Shown: positions 1-9,176 of the stretch, piece by piece
Numbering within the stretch: the first letter of the stretch is position 1
How the letters are laid out: each line of letters starts with the position of its first letter
From: JAWLAT01 sp041395325
Lineage (GTDB): Bacteria; Pseudomonadota; Gammaproteobacteria; Xanthomonadales; SZUA-5
Direction of reading: 5' to 3'
Assembly: GCA_041395325.1 (NCBI GenBank)
Contig: JAWLAT010000036.1
Span: forward strand, 1-44,705
Length of the DNA: 44,705 nucleotides
Notes under the pieces: generated by a model
The model's input: the letters and a program-made list of their open reading frames with translations, nothing else
What the model was told of the DNA's origin: nothing
Databases searched by the model: none
Program-made: the position numbers and the translations under genes

Positions 1-1260
1 TTGCTGTTGTGGAGCCTGCGCAACTTCAGTTTCTTCGGTCTGGATGCCGGCATCCCGCCACCCTGGCGACAGGTGACCCACTACTCGCTGACCTTTCTGT
101 TCCTGGTCGGCCTGGCCTGGTTTGCCGCCAGTTGGACCGGGCTGGGCGCTCGTCGGCCACGCCTCTACGCGGCGGTGGCGGCGAGCGCGGTGGGTTGGGC
201 CATTCTGACCGGCCTGAGTGGCGACAATGCGCGCGTCTTTCACTGGCTGTTCCCGGTCGAGACGGCACTGAGTGCCATATTGGTGGCACTGGCGCTGGCG
301 CAGTTCAGTCGCTACGCCGCGCGCGGCGGCTGGTCGCGCGCTTACGAGGCCTTGCTGTTTCAGCTCTGCCTGACCGCCGTCGGCGTCGACGCCCTGGACG
401 ATCGCTTCGACCTGAGCATTCCCTTCGCCCCGCAATGGCCGCTGACCTTCTACGCAGCACCGGTCTGTGGGCTGCTGCTGGCCCTGGGCAGCTGCACCAT
501 TCTGGTGGGCCAGAGCCAGCGCGCGCGCTCGATGCTGGAGTCGCTCAACCGGCTGCTCGATCGACGTCTGGCCGAGCAGGCACTGGCGCTGAACGAAGCG
601 CACCAGCAGGCCGCCGAAGCGGCTCGCGAACACGCGGTGATGACCGAACGCGCCCGACTGATGCGCGACATGCACGATGGTCTGGGCGGCCAGCTGGTGT
701 CGCTGCTGATGCGCTTTCGCAGTGGCAAGGTCAGCGCCGAGGAGGCGGCCAGCGAGGTCTCGCGGGCGCTGGACGACCTGCGCCTGATCGTCACCTCGCT
801 GGACCATGCCGACGAGGCCATCGGCATCGCCCTGGGGGGATTGCGCGAACGCTTCGAACCGCGGCTGCGGGACGCCGGCCTGCAACTGGACTGGCAGATC
901 GACAGCGAAGCGGCCAAGCACCGCCTCAGTGTCGAACAGATGCTTGATTTGCTGCGCATCGTGCAGGAGGCATTGGGCAACTGCCTGCGGCACGCGCAGG
1001 CGCAGCGTTTCGGGCTCAAGCTCAGCCAGACGCCCGTCGGCAGCCTGCGGGTGCAACTCAGCGATGACGGGCGCGGCATCGATCCGCAGGCGCCGGCCGG
1101 CAAGGGCCTGTCGAACATGCGCCTGCGGGCAGCCCGGCTGGGGGGCGCACTGGATGTCAGCAGCGGCGCGACAGGCACCTGCATCGACCTGCAGCTGCCG
1201 CCAGCGGAGCCCCCAGCCGGCGGCATCAGCGGGTCGGAGACGGCCACTCAGGACGATTGA
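1..1260 (+). CDS. Sensor histidine kinase, NarL/DesK (HisKA_3) class, 5'-truncated by window edge
   Basis: Membrane sensor kinase that should autophosphorylate and pass phosphate to a LuxR-type response regulator. The first ~180 residues visible hold about five to six hydrophobic segments, resembling the membrane part of 7TMR-DISM kinases. A coiled linker then leads to the dimerisation/phosphoacceptor helix (ERARLMRDMHDGLGGQL), with the phosphorylatable His near residue 225. The HATPase region has its N-box around residues 319-334 (EALGNCLRHAQA), a DDGRGID G-box near 355 and a GKGLSNMRLRA lid. The reading frame is open at base 1 (TTG) and membrane segments begin at once, so the true start and any extracytoplasmic sensor domain probably lie upstream. 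No response regulator follows; katG begins 98 bases later, so the partner is presumably upstream. The class assignment is firm; the signal is unknown. Confidence 0.88.
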   Translation: MLLWSLRNFSFFGLDAGIPPPWRQVTHYSLTFLFLVGLAWFAASWTGLGARRPRLYAAVAASAVGWAILTGLSGDNARVFHWLFPVETALSAILVALALAQFSRYAARGGWSRAYEALLFQLCLTAVGVDALDDRFDLSIPFAPQWPLTFYAAPVCGLLLALGSCTILVGQSQRARSMLESLNRLLDRRLAEQALALNEAHQQAAEAAREHAVMTERARLMRDMHDGLGGQLVSLLMRFRSGKVSAEEAASEVSRALDDLRLIVTSLDHADEAIGIALGGLRERFEPRLRDAGLQLDWQIDSEAAKHRLSVEQMLDLLRIVQEALGNCLRHAQAQRFGLKLSQTPVGSLRVQLSDDGRGIDPQAPAGKGLSNMRLRAARLGGALDVSSGATGTCIDLQLPPAEPPAGGISGSETATQDD

Positions 1261-1292
1261 CGCGACCTATCAATTGCATTCCTACAATCTTG

Positions 1293-1321
1293 TTGTTCGA
1301 TCGATTCAATGGGTCTAGAGT
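1293..1321 (+). promoter_or_regulatory. Candidate katG promoter
   Basis: TTGTTC (1293-1298) and TAGAGT (1316-1321) are separated by 17 bases and lie 38 bases before the katG ATG. The -35 match is poor, as expected for an activator-dependent promoter. The AT-richer stretch just upstream (1266-1292, containing CTATCAATTG) is where OxyR would bind, but I cannot align it convincingly to the OxyR consensus. Confidence 0.35.
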
Positions 1322-1358
1322 GGTTTTCCCGATCGATCGACGAGCAATGGGAGGGAGC

Positions 1359-3569
1359 ATGTCGCACGAAGCCAAATGTCCGTTTTCCGCGCACGCGGGC
1401 AGCCTGGCCATCACCGGTACGCAATCGAACAAGGACTGGTGGCCGAATCAGCTGAACCTGAAAATGCTGCATCAGCATTCCAGCAAGTCCAATCCGCTGC
1501 AGGCGGATTTCAACTATCGCGAAGCCTTCAAGCATCTGGACCTCGACGCCGTCATCGCCGATCTGCACGCGCTGATGACCGATTCGCAGGACTGGTGGCC
1601 GGCTGACTATGGTCACTACGGCCCCTTCTTTATCCGCATGGCCTGGCACGCTGCCGGCACCTATCGCATCGGAGACGGCCGCGGCGGCGCGGGCAATGGC
1701 GCGCAGCGCTTTGCACCGGAGAACAGCTGGCCGGACAACGGCAATCTGGACAAGGCGCGGCGGCTGCTGTGGCCGATCAAGCAGAAGTACGGCCAACAAC
1801 TCTCCTGGGCCGATCTGCTGATCCTCACCGGCAACGTGGCGCTGGAGTCGATGGGCTTCAAGACCTTCGGTTTTGGCGGCGGTCGCGCCGACATCTGGGA
1901 ACCGGAAGAAGACGTCTACTGGGGCCCGGAATCCACCTGGCTGGCCACCAGCGACAAGCCCAACAGTCGCTACTCCGGCGAGCGCGACCTGGCCAATCCG
2001 CTGGCTGCGGTGCAGATGGGCCTGATCTACGTTAATCCGGAAGGCCCGGACGGCAATCCGGATCCATTGGCCTCGGCGCGAGACATCCGCGAGACCTTCG
2101 CCCGGATGGCGATGAACGACGAGGAAACCGTGGCACTGACCGCCGGTGGCCACACCTTCGGCAAGGCCCACGGTGCCGGTGATGCCGGCCTGGTCGGCTG
2201 CGAACCCGAAGCCGGCGAGATCGAGGCGCAGGGACTCGGCTGGCTCAGCAAGCATGGCTCGGGTCTGGGCGGCGACGCCATCACCTCCGGCATCGAAGGG
2301 GCCTGGACGCCGACGCCGATCCAGTGGGACATGAGCTATTTCGAAACGCTGTTTGGCTACGAATGGGAACTGACCAAGAGCCCGGCTGGTGCCAATCAGT
2401 GGAAGCCGGTCGGCAGCAGCGGCGACGGCACGGTGCCGGATGCACATGATCCAACCAAGCGCCATGCGCCAATGATGACCACGGCCGACATGGCCATGCG
2501 GATGGACCCGGCCTACGAGAAGATTTCACGCGACTTCATGGCCAATCCGGACAAGTTCGCCGACGCCTTCGCCCGCGCCTGGTTCAAGCTGACCCACCGC
2601 GACATGGGTCCGAAGGCGCGCTATCTGGGCAAGCTGGTCCCGGGCGAAGAATTGATCTGGCAGGACCCGGTCCCGGCCGTTGATCACCCGCTGATCGATG
2701 CGCAGGATGTGGCCACATTGAAAGCACGGCTGCTGAACTCCGGCCTGAGCACCGCCCAGCTTGTGCGGACGGCCTGGGCCTCGGCCTCGACCTTCCGTGG
2801 CAGTGACAAGCGTGGTGGCGCCAATGGGGCGCGCATCCGGCTGGCCCCACATCGGGATTGGGCGGTCAATGAGCCGGCCGAACTGGCGCAGGTGCTGGCC
2901 AAACTGGAAGCGATTCAGAATGAGTTCAACGCCAGCGCCGGCGGTGGCAAGCGTGTCTCGCTGGCCGACCTGATCGTGCTCGGCGGCGCCGCAGCAATTG
3001 AGGACGCGGCGCGCAAGGCCGGTGTGGACATCGAGGTGCCCTTCGCAGCCGGGCGCACCGATGCAACACAGGCGCAGACCGACATCGAGTCCTTCGGGCC
3101 GCTGGAGCCGAAGGTCGATGGCTTCCGCAACTACGTCGCGCCAGGGATGGAAGGCGCCGAAGGCGAGATGCTGATCGACCGATCGCAGCTGCTGGGTTTG
3201 ACGGCACCGGAAATGACCGCGTTGCTCGGCGGCATGCGGGTCCTCGGCGCCAACACTGGCGGCAGTTCGAATGGCGTGTTCACGCACCGTCCGGGTGTAC
3301 TGAGCAACGACTTCTTCGTCAATCTGCTCGACATGGGCACCCGCTGGCAGCGTTCGGAAGCCAACCCGAACGTGCTCGAGGGTCGAGATCGCCGCAGTGG
3401 TGACGTGAAGTGGACGGCCACCGTCACCGATCTGGTGTTCGGCTCCAATGCGCAGTTGCGTTCGCTGGCCGAGGTCTATGCCGCCAGCGACAGCCAGCGC
3501 CCCTTCGTTGAAGCCTTCGTGGCCGCGTGGAACAAGGTGATGAACGCCGATCGCTTCGATCTGGCCTAA
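1359..3569 (+). CDS. katG: Catalase-peroxidase KatG
   Basis: Bifunctional haem enzyme that removes hydrogen peroxide by catalase and peroxidase cycles in the cytoplasm. The 736-residue product has the usual length for a KatG with duplicated peroxidase domains. With the ATG at 1359, the distal triad falls at Arg93, Trp96 and His97 (RMAWHAAGTYRIG). Tyr224 (IYVNPEGP) is the expected member of the Met-Tyr-Trp adduct that gives catalase activity, and the proximal haem ligand is His265 (AGGHTFGKAHG). The start at 1359 (MSHEAKCPFS) is preferred because a GGGAGG run sits just upstream and family homology begins there; the frame stays open back to 1257. The gene appears monocistronic: a promoter-like pair precedes it and a strong terminator follows. 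An OxyR-type response is usual for the family but not proven here. Confidence 0.97.
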   Translation: MSHEAKCPFSAHAGSLAITGTQSNKDWWPNQLNLKMLHQHSSKSNPLQADFNYREAFKHLDLDAVIADLHALMTDSQDWWPADYGHYGPFFIRMAWHAAGTYRIGDGRGGAGNGAQRFAPENSWPDNGNLDKARRLLWPIKQKYGQQLSWADLLILTGNVALESMGFKTFGFGGGRADIWEPEEDVYWGPESTWLATSDKPNSRYSGERDLANPLAAVQMGLIYVNPEGPDGNPDPLASARDIRETFARMAMNDEETVALTAGGHTFGKAHGAGDAGLVGCEPEAGEIEAQGLGWLSKHGSGLGGDAITSGIEGAWTPTPIQWDMSYFETLFGYEWELTKSPAGANQWKPVGSSGDGTVPDAHDPTKRHAPMMTTADMAMRMDPAYEKISRDFMANPDKFADAFARAWFKLTHRDMGPKARYLGKLVPGEELIWQDPVPAVDHPLIDAQDVATLKARLLNSGLSTAQLVRTAWASASTFRGSDKRGGANGARIRLAPHRDWAVNEPAELAQVLAKLEAIQNEFNASAGGGKRVSLADLIVLGGAAAIEDAARKAGVDIEVPFAAGRTDATQAQTDIESFGPLEPKVDGFRNYVAPGMEGAEGEMLIDRSQLLGLTAPEMTALLGGMRVLGANTGGSSNGVFTHRPGVLSNDFFVNLLDMGTRWQRSEANPNVLEGRDRRSGDVKWTATVTDLVFGSNAQLRSLAEVYAASDSQRPFVEAFVAAWNKVMNADRFDLA

Positions 3570-3614
3570 GTCACCGCGGGCGGGCCGACAGCCCGTCCGG
3601 CTACTTCCGAAATC

Positions 3615-3653
3615 GGGCCCGGGTCGCCGCAGCGATCCGGGCCCAGTCTTTTT
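3615..3653 (+). terminator. Rho-independent terminator of katG
   Basis: A 13-bp stem (3615-3627 with 3632-3644, one G-T wobble) closes a 4-base CGCA loop and is followed within a few bases by a T-rich run (3648-3653). A weaker GC hairpin lies just before it near 3577-3599. It also separates katG from the convergent gene ending at 3727. Confidence 0.85.
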
Positions 3654-3726
3654 CAGCGGTGGGTTCGATCTGTGATCGAACGCTGGTCAGCCCAGCCAAC
3701 CGGCGGCATCGGCACACCGAACGACG

Positions 3727-6700
3727 CTACGTGGACGCCGGCGGCTGAGGTGCCTCAGCTGGAGCCGTCGGCGTCGTTGGCGCCACAGGAACACGCTTCG
3801 CTCTGGGCGGGAACAGCGGTGATTGCCACCAGCCGCCACTGCCCAGGGCATCGAGTGCCAGCTTGAACCAGCGCACCACGGCATTGGCCAGCCACAGCGA
3901 CCACAGCAGGATGGCCACCTTGTAGACCCACAGCGGCACGCTGATCGCCCAGGCGGACGGCAAGGGGCCGGCGGCGTGATCGGCAAACCAGATCAGATCC
4001 TGTGGGCTGGAGCCATTGCCCTCCACGCGCATGGCCGGCTGGCCCAGCAATCCGGCCCAGGCCGTGCCAATCAGGGCGAACAGCACCACCACACTCAACC
4101 CGACCAGGAACACCTGCAGCGAGTCGAAGGCCAGCGCCGAACCGACCCGGCCACGGCGACGCCGCCAGTCCAGCAAGAGCAGCCAGCCAGCAACGAGCAG
4201 CAGGGTCCACCAGGCGACGGTCGCCAGACCAATGCCCAGAATCAGCATCTCGCGGGTCCCCAGGGCCGTCCGGCCGCTGCGCCCGACCAGCACCGCCAGC
4301 ACCACCACCAGGGCCAGCACCGACCAGAAGCGCACCGCCGGGCCAATCGCCGGGCCCTGAGTCCACAGCAGCCAACGATCGGCCGGCAGGTTCAGTGCCA
4401 TGCCGAGGTTGGCCGACGGCAGGCCCAGATCGACCTGCGCAAAGCCCGTCGACAGCATCTGCTCGACCGGTTCACGCAGCGCCAGGGCCACCGACTGCTG
4501 TCCTGGCCGCACCGGCAGCAGCAGGCGCCCGGCCTCCGGCTGCAGACCCACATCACGACCATCGATGCGCAGCCACAGCAATTCGGCCTCCGGCGGCAGC
4601 TGCAGCGCGTGCTGTCCGCCGCGGGTGGCTCGCCACTGCAGATTGAGCTCGGTTTCCCGCAGGCGAGTGCCATAGCGGCTGCGAATGCCAACGCCATCGA
4701 TGGCCAGCGTGCTGCCGTCCACCGCCGCCGGCCGCTGCACTTCCAGCGTCAGACGATCGCCGGGCAGCGGCGAGAATCGACGCTCGGTGCCATCGCCTTC
4801 GGCGGCCAGCAGCAAGGCCGCCGGCCCTTCGTACTCGACGTGAAAAATCGGGCTGATCTGCAGCACCCAGAACTCCACCCGCTCGGCCAGCGGCGGCGCC
4901 TGCCACTGCAACTCGCTGACCGGATCCAATCGACTCTGCCAGCTGAGGTCGGAGACGCCTTCGGCCAGGCTCACCTGGACACGACCATCAACAACCGGCG
5001 GATCATCACTGAGCACGCGCTCGCCTTCGAGCAGGGGCACCTGCACCTGCAGCGCACCCTCAAAGGGCGCCAACCGATGCACCTCCGTCAGCAGCGTCCA
5101 GTCCAGATCGATGGTCAGCGTGCGTGTGACCGAGACATAAGGTGGCAATTCGGCCGGTTGCAGACGGCTGCCGCCGGCGCTTTCCACGGGGGCCAGCCGG
5201 GCCAGTTGCAATTCACCCGCCGCGATTCGGCCACGATCCAGGCCGCTGAGCAGCCAGCCATCGATCTGCGCCTGCACCGCGGCCGCCGCCAGCGGGAACT
5301 GCAGCGCGACCCGTTCGCCCAGCAAGGGCCCTTCCAGTTCCACCCGCCGTACGCCCGCGCTCAGTGGCAACCATGGCTTGCCTTCCACGCCCAGCAACCA
5401 CGGTGCCGGCTGGCCGTCGACGCTGACCCTGGCGGCCTGCCAGGCATTCGACCACGGCAATGGCACGCTCAGCGGCGCCTGCAGATGCAGTTCCAACTGC
5501 AGCCGCAATCGGGTCGCATCGGCTCGCAGGTTGACCTGCTGCAGGTTCACGCAGGTCGGTGCGCATTCCGGCGCGGTCAGCAGGCGTTCGCGATAGCTCT
5601 GCAGCAGCGACTCGGATGGAAACTCGCTGGCCATCGCCAGACCCGGCAGACACAGCGCCAGCGCCAACCAGCGCTGCCAGCGACCGGCCAGGGGTCGCTG
5701 CAGCAGTTGCAGCAGCGCCGCTGCCACCAGCCAACCCAGTGTGAGCACTGCCAGCAAGCGCCAGACGGCGGTGATCCAGGGTGGCGTCAGCCACAGTCCC
5801 ACGCGATGGTCACTGGCAACCGGTCCAGCCACGCTGATCTGGTGGGTATTCCAGCGCCACTGCGGTTCGGCCTGTCCCGCCTGTACGACCGCATTGGGGT
5901 CGATGCGGTTGAGCGGCTTGAGCAGACGCTTCTGCTGCGCCTGTTGCACGTTCGGACTGCTGACCGCCGTCAGAACTTCGCGTTCCTCGTCGGCGGGTGC
6001 GGCCGGCGCCAACGCCATGACGTTGCCGGCTTCCTTGGCCGAGTCGTCGCCGTAGCTGACATAGCGCCCGGAGCGCTGGATTACCTGCGCGGTGGCGAGA
6101 TTGAAATCACCGCTGCTGGCCACGCTGCCGCGCTCCAACTGGGGATGCAGCAGCAGTCGGAACTGCTCAGCGGCGTAGGGCAGCCCAATCAGCAGCAGCA
6201 CCACCAGCACCGGCCAGGCCAGACGGCGAATCCAGCGCCGCGGACCTTCGGCCGACAGCCAGCGCAGCCCCAGCAGACACAGCAACAGCAGCAGCAGACT
6301 GAACAGGGGCGCGCCGCGCTGGCCGCCACTGAGCAACAGATACAGCGCGGCCGGCAACGCCAGCCGCCAGCCACCCAGGCGCCAGGCCAGCAGCACGCCC
6401 AGGCACAGCAGAAAGATCTGCCCCAGTCGCCAGCGGGCCACCCAGGCACTGGGCGCCCGATCCGACCCGGTCGCCGCCAACAGCTGGTAGCCGGGCGGCA
6501 GATTCAGCTGCAGATTCGCGCTGTCCAGCGTCTCGCGCCAGCCCGAGGCCGGCAGATTCGAACCACCCGGCAAGCGTGCGCTACCGAGCAGATCCACCTG
6601 CCCACGGCGCCATTCCACGCCGATGTCCTCGCCCCCTGGCGAGCGCGTCAGCAGCAGTGATTCACCGCCGCTCTCGGCCCGCTGCAAGGGCAGCGCCGGT

Positions 6701-7893
6701 CCGGCATCGAGCCGCCAGCCCTGGCGCATCTCACCGCGCAACCGATCGATCGCTGTCCAGCCGCCGCCATCGAAGTCCAGCCACAGTTCGCGGGCCAGCG
6801 TCAGTCGATTGGGTGCCGCCGCCGTGCGCGCCAGATCGCTGCGTTGCAGGCGCAAACCCTGCTCCACATTCAGGGCAAAGGCCGCATAGGCCTGCCAGCG
6901 GGATGGCACGCCGGCCTGCGCCGGATCAACGGCTTCGGCCTCCATCACTTCGGTGGGCGGCAAACGCGGATCGGATTCGAAACTCCAGATCTCCTGGGCG
7001 GGCCAAGGCTCAGACGCCACCGGCCGCACGATGCGTTCCAGTCGATCGGTGGCGCGGGCCTCGATCACGATCTCGTGCTGACCGGGTGCCAGTTGCAGGT
7101 GCAGGCGGCCGTCGGCCTCCAGCCGCTGCGGCAGATCCCCCGCCAGATGCATGGCGACGAAGCCGTCTGGCAGCACCGGACCCAATCGCAATTCCCGGGC
7201 CCGACCGGTGACGCTAAGCTGCAATCGGGTCTCGAGCAGCGCCGGATTGCCGTCGCTCAGCAACCGATAGACCTCCACCTGCAGCGTGTCCGATTCCCTG
7301 GCCGCTGCTTCGCGACTACCCAGCCAAAGACTGCCGTCGCGACGATCAGGCGTGGCCACCGCGGCGCCGTCCAGGGTCAGTTCGATCCGGGTGATCGCCT
7401 CCGGAACCGACAGCGACTGCGGTCGCTCGACCCAGCGCAACTCACCGCTGATCCGCCGCAAACCCGGATTCAGCCAGACCTGCGCCCAGCCATGGCGCGC
7501 CTGCACAGGCGTCGGCTGTCCATCCACCAGCACGGCAAAGGGCCAGGCCTGTTCTGATCCAGGCAGCGACACCCAACCGGCCCGATAGACGCGCCATTCG
7601 ACCGTAAAGCGCCCCTCCTCGGCCTCCAGCTCCAGTCGCAATGGACCGGCGAACTGGCAGTGGCGACCGGATTCGGCGGTGTCCTCGCTGCGATCCTGGC
7701 GCTGCGGGCAATCCAGATAGTCGGCATCCTGCAGCACCCAATCGCGCCATTGCGCCAGCGAGGCAGGCGCGGTGTCGGTGACGGCCAGTGCCGTGCTGCT
7801 GACGAACAGCAACACCAGCCCGAGCCAGCGCCAACGGCGAAGCCATGCCTGCGAGCCATCACGCCTGAGCGCCTTGCGACCGGGATCACCCAT
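3727..7893 (-). CDS. Large multi-pass membrane protein with duplicated extracytoplasmic domain, function unknown
   Basis: I do not recognise this 1388-residue protein. Arg-rich residues 1-20 and a hydrophobic stretch (about 20-37, ending STALA) form a signal peptide or anchor. A long beta-rich, probably periplasmic region follows to about 480, then several membrane helices (about 484-578), a short linker and further helices (about 703-758). A second beta-rich region runs to about 1185 and a helical bundle ends the protein (about 1188-1344). The two beta-rich regions appear related: both begin with a pair of cysteines and reach VDGQPTP or VDGQPAP at matching points, followed by LRRISGEL or VRRVELEG. 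The start at 7893 is chosen over 7929 because GGAGA lies five bases upstream. It probably forms an operon with the small membrane protein 57 bases upstream. A role in envelope integrity or assembly is only a guess. Confidence 0.7.
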   Translation of the reverse strand: MGDPGRKALRRDGSQAWLRRWRWLGLVLLFVSSTALAVTDTAPASLAQWRDWVLQDADYLDCPQRQDRSEDTAESGRHCQFAGPLRLELEAEEGRFTVEWRVYRAGWVSLPGSEQAWPFAVLVDGQPTPVQARHGWAQVWLNPGLRRISGELRWVERPQSLSVPEAITRIELTLDGAAVATPDRRDGSLWLGSREAAARESDTLQVEVYRLLSDGNPALLETRLQLSVTGRARELRLGPVLPDGFVAMHLAGDLPQRLEADGRLHLQLAPGQHEIVIEARATDRLERIVRPVASEPWPAQEIWSFESDPRLPPTEVMEAEAVDPAQAGVPSRWQAYAAFALNVEQGLRLQRSDLARTAAAPNRLTLARELWLDFDGGGWTAIDRLRGEMRQGWRLDAGPALPLQRAESGGESLLLTRSPGGEDIGVEWRRGQVDLLGSARLPGGSNLPASGWRETLDSANLQLNLPPGYQLLAATGSDRAPSAWVARWRLGQIFLLCLGVLLAWRLGGWRLALPAALYLLLSGGQRGAPLFSLLLLLLCLLGLRWLSAEGPRRWIRRLAWPVLVVLLLIGLPYAAEQFRLLLHPQLERGSVASSGDFNLATAQVIQRSGRYVSYGDDSAKEAGNVMALAPAAPADEEREVLTAVSSPNVQQAQQKRLLKPLNRIDPNAVVQAGQAEPQWRWNTHQISVAGPVASDHRVGLWLTPPWITAVWRLLAVLTLGWLVAAALLQLLQRPLAGRWQRWLALALCLPGLAMASEFPSESLLQSYRERLLTAPECAPTCVNLQQVNLRADATRLRLQLELHLQAPLSVPLPWSNAWQAARVSVDGQPAPWLLGVEGKPWLPLSAGVRRVELEGPLLGERVALQFPLAAAAVQAQIDGWLLSGLDRGRIAAGELQLARLAPVESAGGSRLQPAELPPYVSVTRTLTIDLDWTLLTEVHRLAPFEGALQVQVPLLEGERVLSDDPPVVDGRVQVSLAEGVSDLSWQSRLDPVSELQWQAPPLAERVEFWVLQISPIFHVEYEGPAALLLAAEGDGTERRFSPLPGDRLTLEVQRPAAVDGSTLAIDGVGIRSRYGTRLRETELNLQWRATRGGQHALQLPPEAELLWLRIDGRDVGLQPEAGRLLLPVRPGQQSVALALREPVEQMLSTGFAQVDLGLPSANLGMALNLPADRWLLWTQGPAIGPAVRFWSVLALVVVLAVLVGRSGRTALGTREMLILGIGLATVAWWTLLLVAGWLLLLDWRRRRGRVGSALAFDSLQVFLVGLSVVVLFALIGTAWAGLLGQPAMRVEGNGSSPQDLIWFADHAAGPLPSAWAISVPLWVYKVAILLWSLWLANAVVRWFKLALDALGSGGWWQSPLFPPRAKRVPVAPTTPTAPAEAPQPPAST

Positions 7894-7950
7894 GACAGTC
7901 TCCGCAGCAAATGGCGACGGACGCAGCATAGTCGCTGCGGCACCGCCTCG

Positions 7951-8580
7951 TCAGGGCGCTGCTGCGGGCAGCGACAGCCGCGACCAGATCTGCTCGCTGT
8001 CGGCGCTGACCGTCATCGCCTGCCACTGCAACTGCTCACTGCGCTCGCCATACTGGATGAAAAACTGCAATGCCTGGCGCGCATCGGCTTCGTCCACCGT
8101 CCAGGACACCGGCAAGTGCAACAGCGCGCCCTTGACCCCGCGGAAAGGCAGGAGCGCATCGGGTCGACCGGCGTAGCCAGTTCGCTGAGTGCGCCAGCCC
8201 GGCGCGGACGGCTCGGGTCGATGGAACAGCACGGCACGATCCTGGGCAAAGACGGCCTCGATGCGACCGCCGCGAGGATGCGTGTAGGCACTGGCCTGGC
8301 GATCCCAGTGGGTGGCGGCAGTCGATCGGGTGTCGCTGGCCAGGTCCCGGCGCAGCCGACCAATGCCCCAGTCAATCGTCGCGACCACGACCGCAGCGGC
8401 CAGGGCAGCCAGCCCAATCACCGGCGTCAGCAGCACGATCACCGCCATGCCAGTCCCCGCTGGTGAACCTTCGGTCTGAAAGCTGCCCGGGCTCGTGAAC
8501 AGGCTGCTGAAAATCCAGAAAGCGTAGATGGCAACGCCCAACAACAGTGCGACGACCAGCTTGAGCAGCACGGAGATCAT
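7951..8580 (-). CDS. Small membrane protein of unknown function
   Basis: The 209-residue product has two N-terminal membrane helices (about residues 5-27 and 43-70, the latter rich in Ala, Val and Ile). A soluble domain of about 130 residues follows, with no motif I recognise. It is the first gene of a likely two-gene operon with the 1388-residue membrane protein that starts 57 bases downstream, so the two may act together. No good ribosome binding site precedes the ATG at 8580; the next ATG is far inside the protein, so this start is kept. It diverges from rpsT across about 160 bases. Confidence 0.6.
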   Translation of the reverse strand: MISVLLKLVVALLLGVAIYAFWIFSSLFTSPGSFQTEGSPAGTGMAVIVLLTPVIGLAALAAAVVVATIDWGIGRLRRDLASDTRSTAATHWDRQASAYTHPRGGRIEAVFAQDRAVLFHRPEPSAPGWRTQRTGYAGRPDALLPFRGVKGALLHLPVSWTVDEADARQALQFFIQYGERSEQLQWQAMTVSADSEQIWSRLSLPAAAP

Positions 8581-8671
8581 GCGCGGATCAGCGGTGGAGT
8601 GGTGCCCGCAGCATACTTTTTGGCTGTGGTCGCGGCAGCCCGTCCCAAGGGGTCACCGCACCAGGCGTTGC

Positions 8672-8700
8672 TTGACAGAGCCCGATGTGACTTTCATAAT
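8672..8700 (+). promoter_or_regulatory. Sigma-70 promoter of rpsT
   Basis: A perfect TTGACA (8672-8677) is separated by exactly 17 bases from CATAAT (8695-8700, five of six consensus bases). The GTG start of rpsT lies 42 bases further on, giving a short leader. This is the best housekeeping promoter in the window and fits the high expression of a ribosomal protein gene. Confidence 0.85.
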
Positions 8701-8742
8701 GCGCGGTCTTTTTAGCCTGCCAGCATTTCCGGAGTCGAATCA

Positions 8743-9018
8743 GTGGCCAATACCCCTTCCGCCAAGAAGCGCGCCCGCCAGGCGGTGAAGCGCCGGGCAC
8801 ACAACATGAGCGTGCGCAGCATGGTTCGCACGGCGATCAAGAACGTGATCAAGGCCATCGAGGCCGGCGAGAAGGCAGTCGCTGAACAGGCTTATCAGAC
8901 GGCCGTGCCCATTCTCGACCGCATTGCCGCGCGTGGCACGATCACCAAGAACAAGGCCGCTCGTCACAAGAGCCGCCTGAGCGCCCGCATCAAGGCGATG
9001 GGCCAGGCAGCCGCCTGA
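8743..9018 (+). CDS. rpsT: 30S ribosomal protein S20
   Basis: Primary 16S rRNA-binding protein of the small subunit. The 91-residue product is very basic and has the S20 hallmarks: MANTPSAKKRARQAVKRR at the N-terminus, the SVRSMVRTAIKNV helix, and a C-terminal segment GTITKNKAARHKSRLSARI. It begins with GTG, with GGAG at 8731-8734 as ribosome binding site; weak start codons are common for rpsT and are linked to autogenous control in enterobacteria. The gene stands alone between its own promoter (8672-8700) and terminator (9046-9071). Confidence 0.97.
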   Translation: MANTPSAKKRARQAVKRRAHNMSVRSMVRTAIKNVIKAIEAGEKAVAEQAYQTAVPILDRIAARGTITKNKAARHKSRLSARIKAMGQAAA

Positions 9019-9045
9019 TTCGTCTGCCGTCGCCGGGTCTCGGAG

Positions 9046-9071
9046 AAAGGCGCTCGCAAGGGCGCCTTTTT
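9046..9071 (+). terminator. Rho-independent terminator of rpsT
   Basis: AAAGGCGC (9046-9053) pairs with GCGCCTTT (9062-9069) across an 8-base loop, and the stem runs into a T tract at 9067-9071. It lies 28 bases after the rpsT stop codon. Confidence 0.88.
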
Positions 9072-9176
9072 CGTTTCCATCGCCCGGTATTTGACCAGCG
9101 CGCAAGGCACGAGGGCGACACCACTGCCGACGACCGCTAACCTTGCCGCCTTGATGTCTGCAGGGAGCGCCCATCG

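Noticed and set aside
3823..6660. Long plus-strand open frame (945 codons)
   Set aside because: It is antisense to the 1388-residue membrane protein; its translation is Gln/Arg/Pro-rich with no hydrophobic or domain pattern, typical of a GC-rich shadow frame.
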